Positions 8,551 to 17,519 of a DNA stretch of 64,000 bases are shown piece by piece. The position numbers and the translations under genes were made by a program. Below the pieces are notes generated by a model. It did no database searches. It had not been told where the DNA came from and saw nothing but the letters and a program-made list of their open reading frames with translations. Position 1 is the stretch's first letter. Each line of letters opens with the position of its first letter. This DNA is from Salinarimonas ramus. Lineage in GTDB: Bacteria; Pseudomonadota; Alphaproteobacteria; Rhizobiales; Beijerinckiaceae. Where the stretch lies: positions 44,713-108,712 of the forward strand of contig NZ_BMMF01000017.1 in assembly GCF_014645695.1 (NCBI RefSeq), given 5' to 3'.

Positions 8551-9791
8551 CAGGCCGCTCCCTCGCTGGACGCCACGGGCACCGGCGGCCCGAGGCGGCG
8601 GTCGAGATCGGCGATCTCGTCGCGGGTGAGCACGGCCTCGATGGAGGTGAGCCCGTCGTAGCGCCCGGAGATGGTCTCGTCGCGATAGACGGCGCGCGCG
8701 ACGTCCCAGCGCTTCTCGTCGCGCAGGACCTTCGCCGCCCGCGCGGCGCCGTCGGGCGTCGCCACGCGATCGGGGCGCAGGAGCCCCTCGCGCAGGAGGA
8801 CCTTGAGCGTCAGCCGGTCGAAGATCGGCTCGCCGCGGGCGAGCGCCAGCAGACCCTGGCGGCGATGCACGTCGAGCTGGAAGCGGCGGTGGCGCCACAG
8901 CGCCGCCGCGACGCCGCGCACCGGTGCGAGGAGGAGGGACGCGACGAAGAGCGTGAAGGACACGAGCACGATGATCGGCCCCGTCGGCAGATCCGGCGCC
9001 GAGGCCGAGAGCGCCGCGCCGAGATAGCCCGCGAGCCCGCCGAGCGCGCCTGCGATCCACACCACGCGCTCGGTCCGCTCCGTCCAGAACCGCGCCGTCA
9101 CGGGCGGGATGATGAGGAGCGCGACGATGAGGATGAGGCCCACGATCTTGAGCCCGATGACGGTGACCGCCATGACGAGCCCCATGATGGCGAGATCGAC
9201 GCCGCGCACGTTCACGCCGGACGCCGCCGCCCATTCGGGATCGAACGAGACCATCGTCATGGGCCGTCGCAGGAGCACGACGAGCCCGACGCTGAGCGCG
9301 CCGCCGACCGCGATCGTGATCGCGTCGGAATAGAGCATGCCCGCCGTCGAGCCGAGGAGGAAGCTCTCGAGCCCCGCCTGACGCCCGCTCGACATGGTCT
9401 GGATCACCGTGAGAAGCACGATGCCGAAGCCGAAGAACACCGACAGGACCGCCCCGATGGCGGCGTCCTCCGGCAGGCGCGTGCGCCGGGCGATCCATTC
9501 CACGAGGAGGAGGCCCAATGTCGCGGAGAGCGCCGAGCCGATCAGCAGCCCGGGCAGGCTGCGCCCGTCGCCGCCCATCATCACCATGACGATGAAGGCG
9601 ATGCCGATGCCCGGCAGCGTCGCGTGCGCCACGGCGTCGGAGACGAGCGCGCGCTTTCGCAGGAAGAGGAAGGTCCCGCCCGCGCCGGCGGCGGCGCCGA
9701 GAAGCCCAGCGCCGATGGCGACGAGGGCGGAATTGTAGCCCGCCTGGAGCGTCAGCGCCGCGAGGAGCGCCTGGGAGAACCCGCTCTCCAT
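8550..9791 (-). CDS. sitC: manganese/iron ABC transporter permease with cytoplasmic tail (SitC-like)
   Basis: This is a 413-residue ABC-3 permease. The membrane part covers about residues 1-290 and contains SDAVAHATLPGIGIAF and GLKIVGLILIVALLIIPPVTA. It is followed by a soluble tail of about 120 residues (ALARGEPIFDRLTLKVLLREGL onward). Such tails occur in part of the MntC/SitC family and resemble a winged-helix segment, but their role is not established. It starts 1 bp after the ATPase gene and overlaps sitD by 1 bp at TGATG. Confidence 0.9.
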   Translation of the reverse strand: MESGFSQALLAALTLQAGYNSALVAIGAGLLGAAAGAGGTFLFLRKRALVSDAVAHATLPGIGIAFIVMVMMGGDGRSLPGLLIGSALSATLGLLLVEWIARRTRLPEDAAIGAVLSVFFGFGIVLLTVIQTMSSGRQAGLESFLLGSTAGMLYSDAITIAVGGALSVGLVVLLRRPMTMVSFDPEWAAASGVNVRGVDLAIMGLVMAVTVIGLKIVGLILIVALLIIPPVTARFWTERTERVVWIAGALGGLAGYLGAALSASAPDLPTGPIIVLVSFTLFVASLLLAPVRGVAAALWRHRRFQLDVHRRQGLLALARGEPIFDRLTLKVLLREGLLRPDRVATPDGAARAAKVLRDEKRWDVARAVYRDETISGRYDGLTSIEAVLTRDEIADLDRRLGPPVPVASSEGAA

Positions 9792-9792
9792 C

Positions 9793-10614
9793 TCAGCCGC
9801 TCGCGAGCTGGAGCTGGTCGATATGCGCGGTGGCGAGCCGCCCGCCGTAGGTCGCCTGCAGGTTCTGGGCGGTGAAGGTGGTGGCGACCGGCCCGTCGGC
9901 GATCTTGCGCACGTTGATGAGCAGCAGGTGGTCGAAATAGTCCGCGACCGTCGCGAGGTCGTGGTGGACGGCGATCACCGTCTTGCGCTCGGCCTTGAGG
10001 CTCTTGAGCACGTCGATGATGGCCTTCTCGGTCGCGGCGTCGACGCCGGCGAAGGGCTCGTCGAGGAGATACAGGTCGGCGCCCTGCGCCAGCGCGCGGG
10101 CGAGGAAGACGCGCTGCTGCTGCCCGCCGGAGAGCTGCCCGATCTGCCGATCGGCGAAATCCGCCATGCCGACACGCGCGAGGCAGGCCATGGCGCGCTC
10201 GCGATGGGGGCGGCGCACGAGCTTGAGGAGGCCGAGCTCGCGATACATCCCCATCAGCACCACGTCGATCACGCGGGTGGGGAAGTCCCAGTCCACGCTC
10301 GCGCGCTGGGGCACGTAGGCGATGCGCCGGCGCGCCGTCGCCAGCGGCTCGCCGAAGACGGTGACGCGCCCCGAGATCGAGGGCACGATGCCGAGCGCCG
10401 CCTTGAGCAGGCTCGACTTGCCCGCCCCGTTGGGCCCGACGATGGCCACCATGCTCTCCGGCGGGGCTGTGAAGTCGACGTTGAAGACGACGGGCTTCTC
10501 CCCGTAGGAGACTGTCATCTCCTGCACTGCGAAGGGGCTGTCCACGGGAACGGTCGGGCTCATGGCCCGACCGCCATCGGTCGCGAGGCGAACCTCGCCC
10601 TGCTGCATCGTCAT
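9793..10614 (-). CDS. sitB: manganese/iron ABC transporter ATP-binding protein (SitB-like)
   Basis: This is a 273-residue ABC ATPase. Walker A is [11 protein letters not shown], the signature is [15 protein letters not shown], Walker B is [12 protein letters not shown], and the switch His is in VIAVHHD. I prefer the start at 10614 (MTMQQGE) because AAGGA lies 5 bp before it. An internal ATG at 10563 (MSPTV) has no clear ribosome-binding site. It lies 8 bp after the binding-protein gene. Confidence 0.92.
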   Translation of the reverse strand: MTMQQGEVRLATDGGRAMSPTVPVDSPFAVQEMTVSYGEKPVVFNVDFTAPPESMVAIVGPNGAGKSSLLKAALGIVPSISGRVTVFGEPLATARRRIAYVPQRASVDWDFPTRVIDVVLMGMYRELGLLKLVRRPHRERAMACLARVGMADFADRQIGQLSGGQQQRVFLARALAQGADLYLLDEPFAGVDAATEKAIIDVLKSLKAERKTVIAVHHDLATVADYFDHLLLINVRKIADGPVATTFTAQNLQATYGGRLATAHIDQLQLASG

Positions 10615-10622
10615 CGTGTCCT

Positions 10623-11612
10623 TCACGTCCCGGCCGCGAGGCGGCCGTCCATGCCACGCTCCGGAGCCTCGCCGCCGAGCGCGCGGGCGATGGTCGTCGC
10701 GTTGTGGTCGATCATCCCGATATACGTGCCTTCGTAGGTCCCCGGTTCGCCCATGGCGTCGGAGAAGAGCTCGCCGCCGACGACGACCTCGTGCCCGCGG
10801 GCGGCGGCGCCCTCGATCAGCGCCCGGATGTTGCGATCCGAGACCGAGCTCTCCACGAAGATCGCGCCGATGTCGCGCGACACGAGGAGATCGACGAGCT
10901 CCTCCATTCGCGCGAGGCCCGCCTCGCTCTCCGTGGAGATGCCCTGGATGCCGAGCACCTCGAAGCCGTAGGCGCGCCCGAAATAGTTGAAGGCGTCGTG
11001 CGCCGAGAGCAGCACGCGGCTCCCCTCCGGCACGGAGGCGAGGACGCCGTCGGCATAGTCCGCGAGACGCGCGATGTCGGCGAGATGGGCCTCGGCATTG
11101 GCCGCGAAGGCCGCCTCGTGCTCGGGCGCGACCGAGACGAGCGCGTCGCGCACCGCCTCGACGACGCCCGACCAGAGGCGCGGATCCATCCACACGTGCG
11201 GGTCGAAGCGTCCCTCGTAATCGTCGTGCGCGACGAGGCGATCCTCGGGCAGCGCCTCCGCCACCGCGACGACCGGCCCGCGATCGGCGAGATCGAGGAG
11301 GAACTCCTCCATCTGCGCCTCGAGGTAGAGGCCGTTCCAGACGACGAGATCGGCATTGGCGAGCGCCAGGATGTCGGTGCGGGTCTGGCGGTAGGCGTGC
11401 GGATCGATTCCAGCGCCCATCAGCGCCGTGACCTCGACGAGATCGCCGCCCACCGCGCGCGCCGCGTCGGCGATCATGCCGGTGGTCGCCACGACCTCGA
11501 CGGGCGCCTCCGCCTGGGCGCGGGCCGGCTGCGGCCCGACGAGCCCCGCCGCCGCGATGCCGGCCGCGACGCATGCCGCGAGCCCGAGAACGCTCCGCTT
11601 CGTCACCGTCAT
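10623..11612 (-). CDS. sitA: manganese/iron-binding periplasmic protein (SitA/MntA-like)
   Basis: This is a 329-residue cluster A-I solute-binding protein with a signal peptide ending around QPARAQA. Probable metal ligands are His in IDPHAYRQT, His in FDPHVWMDP, Glu in IFVESSVSD and Asp in GMIDHNATT. The H-H-E-D set is typical of Mn/Fe proteins. Zinc proteins usually use three His and a His-rich loop, which is absent here. The start at 11612 has GGGAGG 7 bp upstream. It is the first gene of the sit operon, divergent from the Fur-type regulator. Confidence 0.92.
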   Translation of the reverse strand: MTVTKRSVLGLAACVAAGIAAAGLVGPQPARAQAEAPVEVVATTGMIADAARAVGGDLVEVTALMGAGIDPHAYRQTRTDILALANADLVVWNGLYLEAQMEEFLLDLADRGPVVAVAEALPEDRLVAHDDYEGRFDPHVWMDPRLWSGVVEAVRDALVSVAPEHEAAFAANAEAHLADIARLADYADGVLASVPEGSRVLLSAHDAFNYFGRAYGFEVLGIQGISTESEAGLARMEELVDLLVSRDIGAIFVESSVSDRNIRALIEGAAARGHEVVVGGELFSDAMGEPGTYEGTYIGMIDHNATTIARALGGEAPERGMDGRLAAGT

Positions 11613-11677
11613 CCCCACACCTCCCTCGCCGTCGTCCGCGGCCGGTGCGCCGCTCTCCCTAAACGCATATGGGAATG

Positions 11678-11729
11678 ATTTGCATCTGTCAACGCTCTTG
11701 CGATCCATTTGCATCTGGCTCTTGCAAAT
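11678..11729. promoter_or_regulatory. putative Mur/Fur operator region between sitA and the regulator gene
   Basis: The 144-bp divergent intergenic region is AT-rich for this genome. It has two copies of ATTTGCATCTG (11678-11688 and 11707-11717). The second copy also forms an inverted pair with TGCAAAT (11723-11729). TGCAAAT/ATTTGCA half-sites are characteristic of alphaproteobacterial Mur/Fur operators. The site could repress sitABCD when metal is plentiful and may also control the regulator itself. The binding is inferred, not shown. Confidence 0.65.
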
Positions 11730-11756
11730 GCGTCGCACTTGGCTAGCGTGCCGCGG

Positions 11757-12203
11757 ATGACGACACGTGATTCCGAGGGCCTGATCGAGGATCGCGCGCG
11801 GGAGCTGGAAGACGCCCTGCGCGCCAAGGGCGTGCGCATCACACGCCAACGCGCGGCCTTGATCGAGGTTCTCTCGCGCGCGGAGGACCACCCCGACGCC
11901 ACCGAGCTCCACCGCCGGGCGCAGGATATCGACGCGTCGGTCTCGCTCTCGACGGTCTACCGGACGCTGTCGGTTCTGGAGCAGCAGAACGTCGTCCACC
12001 GCCACGCCTTCGAGGGCGCCCCCGCCCGCTTCGAGCCGGCGGACGCGCCGCACCACGACCACATCATCGACATCGAGACCGGCGACGTGCTCGAGTTCCA
12101 CAACGAGCGCATCGAGAAGCTGCAGGCGGAGATCGCGGCCGAGCTCGGCTACGAGGTGGTCCGCCACAGGCTGGAGCTGTATTGCCGCAAGCGGAAGGGG
12201 TGA
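11757..12203 (+). CDS. mur: Fur-family metal regulator, Mur-like
   Basis: This 148-residue protein has the Fur winged helix (GVRITRQRAALIEVLSRAEDHPDATEL, SLSTVYRTLSVLE). The metal-binding dimerisation part follows (APHHDHIIDIETGDVLEFHNERIEKLQ) and the C-terminal HRLELYCRKR. There is no CxxC zinc site, unlike Zur and many Fur proteins, which fits the Mur/Fur group of Rhizobiales. The ATG at 11757 (MTTRDSEG) is preferred because the upstream frame would overlap the operator. Its place opposite sitA supports control of Mn uptake. Iron-responsive Fur is the alternative. Confidence 0.85.
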   Translation: MTTRDSEGLIEDRARELEDALRAKGVRITRQRAALIEVLSRAEDHPDATELHRRAQDIDASVSLSTVYRTLSVLEQQNVVHRHAFEGAPARFEPADAPHHDHIIDIETGDVLEFHNERIEKLQAEIAAELGYEVVRHRLELYCRKRKG

Positions 12204-12217
12204 CGCAGCGGGTGGGG

Positions 12218-12284
12218 GCGGACCGTTTTTCGGGGCATTCGCCTCCTCCGGTCCGCTCACGCGGCCCACCTCCCCTGCGGGGAG
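12218..12284. repeat. paired palindromes between convergent mur and dinB
   Basis: A GCGGACCG (12218-12225) / CGGTCCGC (12249-12256) stem encloses a T-rich loop start. It is followed by the palindrome CTCCCCTGCGGGGAG (12270-12284), which is also found in the larger repeats at 7.5 kb and 34.1 kb. The region separates two convergent genes and probably ends transcription from both sides. It looks like a degraded or short copy of the same repeat family. Confidence 0.55.
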
Positions 12285-12287
12285 ATT

Positions 12288-13568
12288 TCACCCACCCTTG
12301 CGCAGCACGATCCCCCGCTGCACGGCGGCGTCGCCGAAGCGCTTGCGCAGGGCCGCGATGGCGTCGGCGCGGCTCTTCTCGCGGGGCGCATCCGGATCGG
12401 CGAGGTCGCCGCGGTCGGCGAGCGCGGGATCGCACAGATCGCCCGCGCCGATGCCCAGTAGGCGGAAGGGCGTGCCGTCGCATTCCTCGGCGAGCAGGCG
12501 CCGCCCGGCCTCGTAGAGCCGGGTCGCGAGCCCCGTGGGCGGCAGGCCCGAGAGCGTGCGGGTGCGCAGCTTGAAGTCGGTCGTCTTGAGCTTGAGGACG
12601 ACGCTGCGCGTGGCGTAGCCCTCCGCAGCCAGGCGCGCGGCGAGCTTCTCGGCGAGGCGCCAGAGGATGGGCTCGAGGTCGGCGAGCGCGGCGATGTCGT
12701 GCTCGAACGTGGTCTCGGCGGACACGCTCTTCGTCTCGCGCACGGGCTCGACGCGCCGCGTGTCGCGCCCCTCCGCGAGCGCCTTGAGCCGAAGCCCGTC
12801 GCGCCCGGCGACCGCGACGAGGCGGGCGGGGTCCGCGCGGGCGATCTGCCCGACCTTGGCGAAGCCCGCCTGCGCGAGCTTCTTCTCGGCGACCGCGCCG
12901 ATGCCCGGCAGGATGCCCACCGGCCGGTCCGCCAGGAAGGCGGCCGCCTCGGCCGCGCCGATCACCGCGAAGCCGCGGGGCTTGTCGAGGTCCGAGGCGA
13001 TCTTGGCCAGGAACTTGTTGGGCGCGAGCCCCACCGAGACCGTGATGCCGATCTCCCGCTCGACGCGCCGCGCGAAGCGCGCCAGCGTCACGGCGGGCGC
13101 GGCGCCGTGCAGGCGCTGCGTTCCGGAGAGATCGAGGAAGGCCTCGTCGATGGAGAGCGGCTCGACGAGCGGCGTCAGGTCGCGCATCATGGCGCGGACC
13201 TCGCGCCCGACGGCGACGTATTTCGCCATGTTCGGGCGAATCACCACGGCGTCGGGGCAGGCGTCGAGCGCCTTGAACATGGGCATGGCCGAGCGCACGC
13301 CGTAGGTCCGCGCGACGTAGCAGCAGGTGGAGACGACGCCGCGCCGCCCGCCGCCGATGATCACCGGCTTGTCGGCGAGGGAGGGGTCGTCGCGCTTCTC
13401 GATGGTCGCGAAGAAGGCGTCGCAATCGACATGGGCGATGGACAGCGCCGTGAGCTCGGGATGGGAGACGATCCTCGGCGAGCCGCAGGCGCGGCAACGC
13501 GGACGCCCGCCCATCGCGGGCGCCGAGAGCGCGAGGCAATCGCGGCACAGGGCGACCGCGGCCGCCAT
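12288..13568 (-). CDS. dinB: DNA polymerase IV (Y-family, DinB)
   Basis: This is a 426-residue translesion polymerase. An N-terminal Zn-ribbon-like segment (C8, C11, C25, C28) precedes the polymerase core, as in other alphaproteobacterial DinB proteins. The catalytic acidic residues lie in HVDCDAFFATIE and PLSIDEAFLDLSG. The HhH (GILPGIGAVAEKKLA) and little-finger parts follow. The ATG at 13568 has GGGAGGA 6 bp upstream. I saw no LexA box before it. It is separate from the imuB polymerase-like gene at 37.6 kb. Confidence 0.95.
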   Translation of the reverse strand: MAAAVALCRDCLALSAPAMGGRPRCRACGSPRIVSHPELTALSIAHVDCDAFFATIEKRDDPSLADKPVIIGGGRRGVVSTCCYVARTYGVRSAMPMFKALDACPDAVVIRPNMAKYVAVGREVRAMMRDLTPLVEPLSIDEAFLDLSGTQRLHGAAPAVTLARFARRVEREIGITVSVGLAPNKFLAKIASDLDKPRGFAVIGAAEAAAFLADRPVGILPGIGAVAEKKLAQAGFAKVGQIARADPARLVAVAGRDGLRLKALAEGRDTRRVEPVRETKSVSAETTFEHDIAALADLEPILWRLAEKLAARLAAEGYATRSVVLKLKTTDFKLRTRTLSGLPPTGLATRLYEAGRRLLAEECDGTPFRLLGIGAGDLCDPALADRGDLADPDAPREKSRADAIAALRKRFGDAAVQRGIVLRKGG

Positions 13569-13581
13569 GGCGGGTCCTCCC

Positions 13582-13854
13582 TCAGGCGTCGAAGGCGGGG
13601 GGCGAGAGCAGCATCTGCGCCCGCGCCACCGCCTCCGGGCTCTCGTCCGACGCCTCGGCCACCGCGAGGAGAAGCTCCTCCTCGGCGACGACGTGGTCGA
13701 GGATCGCGGCGAGGAAGCCGGGCTCGCCCGCCGCTTCACGCAGGCCGGCGGGATCGAGCCCGGTGAGCGCGAGGAAGCGCGCGAGCCGCTCCTCGTCGGC
13801 CGCGATCAGCCCGAGCGCGGCGACCGCGATCTCCTCGGCGCGAGCGGGATTCAT
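13582..13854 (-). CDS. DUF3572 family protein
   Basis: This is a 90-residue helical protein matching the alphaproteobacterial DUF3572 family (AEEIAVAALGLIAADEERLARFLALTGLDPAGLREAAGEPGFLAAILDH, which I recognise from memory). Its function is unknown. The start could be at 13854 (MNPARAEE) or at 13905 (MVKSKASQ). I chose the shorter form because family members begin near this point, but its ribosome-binding site is weak. It precedes dinB by 13 bp on the same strand. The opposite neighbour is divK, an arrangement seen in other Rhizobiales. Confidence 0.7.
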   Translation of the reverse strand: MNPARAEEIAVAALGLIAADEERLARFLALTGLDPAGLREAAGEPGFLAAILDHVVAEEELLLAVAEASDESPEAVARAQMLLSPPAFDA

Positions 13855-13993
13855 ATTTGTTAGGCGACGTTCGGTTCTCACCTGAGACGCTTTCGATTTG
13901 ACCATTCGTCAATAGGTGTACGGTACAAGGACCCATCCGATCAAACGCAAGCGGCGGGCGTGCCCGCAGGGCTCGCGCCCCGAGAGGTCGAGG

Positions 13994-14365
13994 ATGAAGA
14001 AGACGGTGCTCATCGTCGAGGACAACGAGCTCAACATGAAGCTCTTCAACGACCTGCTCGAGGCGCACGGCTATTCCACGCTGAAGACCGCGAGCGGGTT
14101 CGAGGCGATGGAGCTCGCCCGCAGCCACCGGCCGGACCTCATCCTCATGGACATCCAGCTGCCCGAGGTCTCCGGCCTCGAGGTGACGAAATGGCTCAAG
14201 GAGGACGACGACCTGAAACTCATCCCGGTCGTCGCCGTAACTGCCTTCGCCATGAAGGGAGACGAGGAGCGCATCCGCGAAGGCGGGTGCGAGGCCTATC
14301 TCTCGAAGCCGATCTCGGTGGCGAAGTTCCTCGAGACGGTTCGCACCTATGTCGGCGCAGCCTGA
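13994..14365 (+). CDS. divK: single-domain response regulator DivK
   Basis: This is a 123-residue receiver domain and nothing else. The acidic pocket is E9/D10 in [13 protein letters not shown], the phosphoacceptor is D53 ([12 protein letters not shown]), and the Lys is in LSKPISV. In Caulobacter and Rhizobiales, DivK works with the kinases DivJ and PleC to control CtrA and the cell cycle. The start at 13994 has GAGG just upstream. pleD follows 15 bp later, so the two are probably one transcript. Confidence 0.96.
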   Translation: MKKTVLIVEDNELNMKLFNDLLEAHGYSTLKTASGFEAMELARSHRPDLILMDIQLPEVSGLEVTKWLKEDDDLKLIPVVAVTAFAMKGDEERIREGGCEAYLSKPISVAKFLETVRTYVGAA

Positions 14366-14380
14366 GGAGACGAGCCACCG

Positions 14381-15757
14381 ATGACAGCCCGCGTCCTCGT
14401 CGTCGACGACATCTTCCCGAACGTGAAGCTGCTCGAGGCCAAGCTCTCGGCCGAGTACTTCGACGTCGTCACCGCCATGAACGGCCCCGACGCCCTCGCC
14501 GTCTGCGAGCAGGGCCTCGCCGACATCGTCCTCCTCGACGTGATGATGCCGGGGATGGACGGGTTCGAGGTCTGTCGCCGGCTCAAGAACGCGCCGACGA
14601 CGGCGCACCTGCCCGTCGTCATGGTCACCGCCCTCGACCAGCCGAGCGACCGGCTCAAGGGTCTCGACGCGGGCGCGGACGACTTCCTGACGAAGCCGGT
14701 GGACGACGCGGCGCTCTTCGCGCGGGTGCGCTCGCTGGTGCGGCTCAAGTCCGTCACCGACGAGCTGCGCACCCGCGCCATGGCGTCGCGCGAATACGGG
14801 CTCGTGGGCGATCCCCTCGCCGCCGCCGCGGCGGAGGACGGGCAGAACGCCAAGATCCTCGTCGTCGACGATCGCCGCTCGTCCTACGAGCGCCTCGGCG
14901 CGACGCTCTCCCAGCTCCACCGCGTGGACATCGAGCCCGATCCGCACCAGGCGCTGATTCGCGCCGCGGAGGGGGCCTACGACACGGTGCTCGTCTCCCT
15001 CGACCTGCAGGAATTCGACGGCTTGCGCCTGTGCTCGCAGCTGCGCTCGCTCGAGCGCACCCGCGACCTCGCCGTCCTGATGATCGCCGAGAGCGAGGAC
15101 CGGGCGCGGATCCTGCGCGGCCTCGACATCGGCGTGCACGATTTCCTCGTGCGCCCCGTCGATCGCAACGAGCTCGTGGCGCGCGTGCGCACGCAGGTGC
15201 GGCGCAAGCGCTTCGCCGAGCGCCTGCGCGAGAGCGTCCAGGTCTCCCTCGAGCTCGCCGTCACCGACGCGCTGACGGGGCTGCACAATCGCCGCTACCT
15301 CGACAGCCATCTCGCCGCGCTCTTCGACGAGGCGAGCCTCAGGGCGCGCCCGCTCTCGGTGCTCGTCCTCGACATCGACCGCTTCAAGTCCGTCAACGAC
15401 ACCTACGGCCACGACGCCGGCGACGAGGTGCTGCGCGAGTTCGCGACCCGCATCCGCTCGCAGACGCGCGGCATCGACGTCGTCGCCCGCTTCGGCGGCG
15501 AGGAGATGGTCGTCGTCGTGCCCGATACCGGGCTCGAGGGCGCCCGCGCCGTGGCGCAGCGCATCTGCGACCGCATCGAGAGCGAGCCCTTCGCCATCCA
15601 TCAGGGTACGCGCTCCATCCCGGTGACCGTATCGATCGGCGTCTCCGCGCGCATGGTCGAGGACCGCAGCCCCGCGGATCTTCTGAAGCGCGCCGACCTC
15701 GCGCTCTACAGGGCGAAGGAAGAGGGCCGCAATCGCGTCGTCGCGTCGGCCGCCTGA
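14381..15757 (+). CDS. pleD: response regulator / diguanylate cyclase PleD
   Basis: This 458-residue protein has the domain order REC-REC-GGDEF. The first receiver has the phosphoacceptor D53 (LLDVMMPGMDG). The second is degenerate, with VLVSLDLQEFDG where the Asp would be, and is expected to act as a dimerisation adaptor. The cyclase active site is GGEEM at 372-376, and the allosteric I-site RGID is at 363-366, at the usual spacing. It makes cyclic di-GMP and drives polar development in relatives. It follows divK by 15 bp. Confidence 0.96.
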   Translation: MTARVLVVDDIFPNVKLLEAKLSAEYFDVVTAMNGPDALAVCEQGLADIVLLDVMMPGMDGFEVCRRLKNAPTTAHLPVVMVTALDQPSDRLKGLDAGADDFLTKPVDDAALFARVRSLVRLKSVTDELRTRAMASREYGLVGDPLAAAAAEDGQNAKILVVDDRRSSYERLGATLSQLHRVDIEPDPHQALIRAAEGAYDTVLVSLDLQEFDGLRLCSQLRSLERTRDLAVLMIAESEDRARILRGLDIGVHDFLVRPVDRNELVARVRTQVRRKRFAERLRESVQVSLELAVTDALTGLHNRRYLDSHLAALFDEASLRARPLSVLVLDIDRFKSVNDTYGHDAGDEVLREFATRIRSQTRGIDVVARFGGEEMVVVVPDTGLEGARAVAQRICDRIESEPFAIHQGTRSIPVTVSIGVSARMVEDRSPADLLKRADLALYRAKEEGRNRVVASAA

Positions 15758-16121
15758 GGGCCGCTCGCGACGCGCCGATGCGGGCGTCCTCGCGCATCTT
15801 AACCTTTACGAAGAATGAAGGAGCGCGACGTCGCATCCGCTGTTGCGCCGCACGGGGGTTCCTGTAGGGTGACCACCAACGGCGAGGCGGCCCCGGCCCC
15901 TCCCAAACAGACGCCCTCGATGTCCAGGTCCGCCGCATCTCCTGGGTTTTCGCAGGGCAAGGCCGGTCAGGAAGCGGATAATGGCCTCCTCATGACCGCT
16001 TCCTGCCGGCCACCTCATTCCTGAACGGGAGAGCTCGATCCGAGATCGAGCGAGACGCCCGGGTCGCCCTCCGCGACCCGGGCGTTCTTCTTTTCGCGCG
16101 CGACCGGCGGCCCCGCGATGC
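15758..16121 (+). other. structured 3' region downstream of pleD (three successive hairpins)
   Basis: This 364-bp gap has no convincing gene. Three stem-loops follow one another. The first, 15961-16011, pairs GGCCGGTCAGGAAGCGG with CCGCTTCCTGCCGGCC with one bulge. The second, 16033-16051, pairs GCTCGATC with GATCGAGC. The third, 16056-16084, is a GC-rich stem followed by a T-rich run. This could be a long 3' UTR or a separate small RNA. The short open frames here show no codon preference or family similarity. Confidence 0.55.
16056..16095 (+). terminator. intrinsic terminator after pleD / possible small RNA
   Basis: A perfect 12-bp stem CGCCCGGGTCGC / GCGACCCGGGCG with a 5-nt loop is followed by TTCTTCTTTT on the plus strand. 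It therefore ends plus-strand transcription. On the minus strand, where dctM stops at 16122, there is no T run, so termination there would be weaker. Confidence 0.85.
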
Positions 16122-17513
16122 TCAGCTGTAGAGCACCCGCGGCAGCCACGTGGCGATCTCCGGGAACAGGAACAGCAGCACCAGCGCCACGACCTGCAGG
16201 ACCACGAAGGGCACCACGCCCTGGTAGATCATGCCCGTCGTCACCTTCGAGGGCGCGACGCCGCGCAGGTAGAACAACGCGAAGCCGAAGGGCGGGGTGA
16301 GGAAGGACGTCTGCAGGTTCATGCCGACGATGACGCCGAGCCAGACGGGGCTGACGTCGAGGTTGAGCAGAACCGGCGCCGTGATCGGCAGGACGATGAA
16401 GATGATCTCGAACGTGTCGAGGATGAAGCCAAGCACGAACATCATCGCCATGACCGCGATGACCGCACCGACGACGCCGCCGGGCAGGCCCGACAGGAGA
16501 TCGTGCACGAGCGCATCGCCGCCCATCAGGCGGAAGACGATGGAGAAGACCGAGGCGCCGAACAGGATGATGAAGATCATCGAGGTGATCGTCGCCGTGG
16601 AGATCACCACGTCCTTGAAGGTCTGCGCCGAGAGCTTCAGGCGCAGCCCCGCGAGGATCGTCGCGCCGACGGCGCCGACGGAGGCCGCCTCGGTGGGCGT
16701 GGCGATGCCGCCGAGGATCGAGCCGAGAACCGCGATGATGAGGAGGAGCGGCGGGACGAGGGCCGTAACGACCTCGCGGCCGAGATGCTGCTTCTCCTCG
16801 GGGGGCACCGGCGTCGCCGGACAGCTCTGCGGGGAGATGAAGGCCTTGATCACCATCCAAAGCAGGTAGAGGCCGACGAGCAGCAGGCCGGGGAAGAAGG
16901 CGCCGGCGAAGAGGTCGCCCACGGAGACGGGCGCGGGGGCGAAGTTGCCCTTCGCCATCTGCACCTGAGAATTGATGCCCGCGAGCATGTCGCCCATGAA
17001 GATGAGCACCGTCGAGGGCGGGATGATCTGCCCGAGCGTGCCGGACGCGCAGATGACGCCGCAGGCGAGCCGCGGGTCGTAGCCCGCGCGCATCATCGCC
17101 GGCAGCGAGATCAGCCCCATCGTCACGACGGTGGCACCGACGACGCCGGTGGAGGCCGCGAGCAGCGCACCGACGATGACGACCGAGATGCCGAGCCCGC
17201 CGCGCAGGTTGCCGAACAGCTTGCCCATCGTCAGCAGCAATTGCTCGGCGATGCCCGAGCGCTCGAGCATGACGCCCATGAAGATGAACAAGGGCACCGC
17301 GACGAGCACCTCGTTCGTCATGAAGCCGATGTAGCGCGAGGGCAGCGCCGCGTAGTTCGACGGGTCGAATACGCCCAGCGACATGCCGACGAGGCCGAAG
17401 ATGAGCGAGACGCCCGCCAGCGTGAACGCGACGGGAAAGCCCAGCATGAGCAGGCCGATGATGCCGAAGAACATCGAGCCGGCGAGAATCTCGCCGAGGA
17501 GGACGGGATCCAT
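16122..17513 (-). CDS. dctM: TRAP transporter large permease DctM (second QM set)
   Basis: This 463-residue protein belongs to the DctM family with about 12-13 membrane helices. It includes the motifs PLFIFMGVMLERSGIAEQLL and PPSTVLIFMGDMLAG. It is the Na+-driven transport subunit. A short loop (CPATPVPPEEKQHLGREV) separates two membrane blocks. It follows its small subunit by 6 bp. No solute-binding protein gene lies next to this QM pair. The nearest is the dctP of the adjoining set on the same strand. Confidence 0.93.
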   Translation of the reverse strand: MDPVLLGEILAGSMFFGIIGLLMLGFPVAFTLAGVSLIFGLVGMSLGVFDPSNYAALPSRYIGFMTNEVLVAVPLFIFMGVMLERSGIAEQLLLTMGKLFGNLRGGLGISVVIVGALLAASTGVVGATVVTMGLISLPAMMRAGYDPRLACGVICASGTLGQIIPPSTVLIFMGDMLAGINSQVQMAKGNFAPAPVSVGDLFAGAFFPGLLLVGLYLLWMVIKAFISPQSCPATPVPPEEKQHLGREVVTALVPPLLLIIAVLGSILGGIATPTEAASVGAVGATILAGLRLKLSAQTFKDVVISTATITSMIFIILFGASVFSIVFRLMGGDALVHDLLSGLPGGVVGAVIAVMAMMFVLGFILDTFEIIFIVLPITAPVLLNLDVSPVWLGVIVGMNLQTSFLTPPFGFALFYLRGVAPSKVTTGMIYQGVVPFVVLQVVALVLLFLFPEIATWLPRVLYS

Positions 17514-17519
17514 GCCGGC

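Noticed and set aside
15815..16024. Small 69-residue frame after pleD (rpmG often follows pleD in relatives)
   Set aside because: The translation has none of the L33 ribosomal protein motifs and overlaps strong hairpins. It is better explained as a structured non-coding region.
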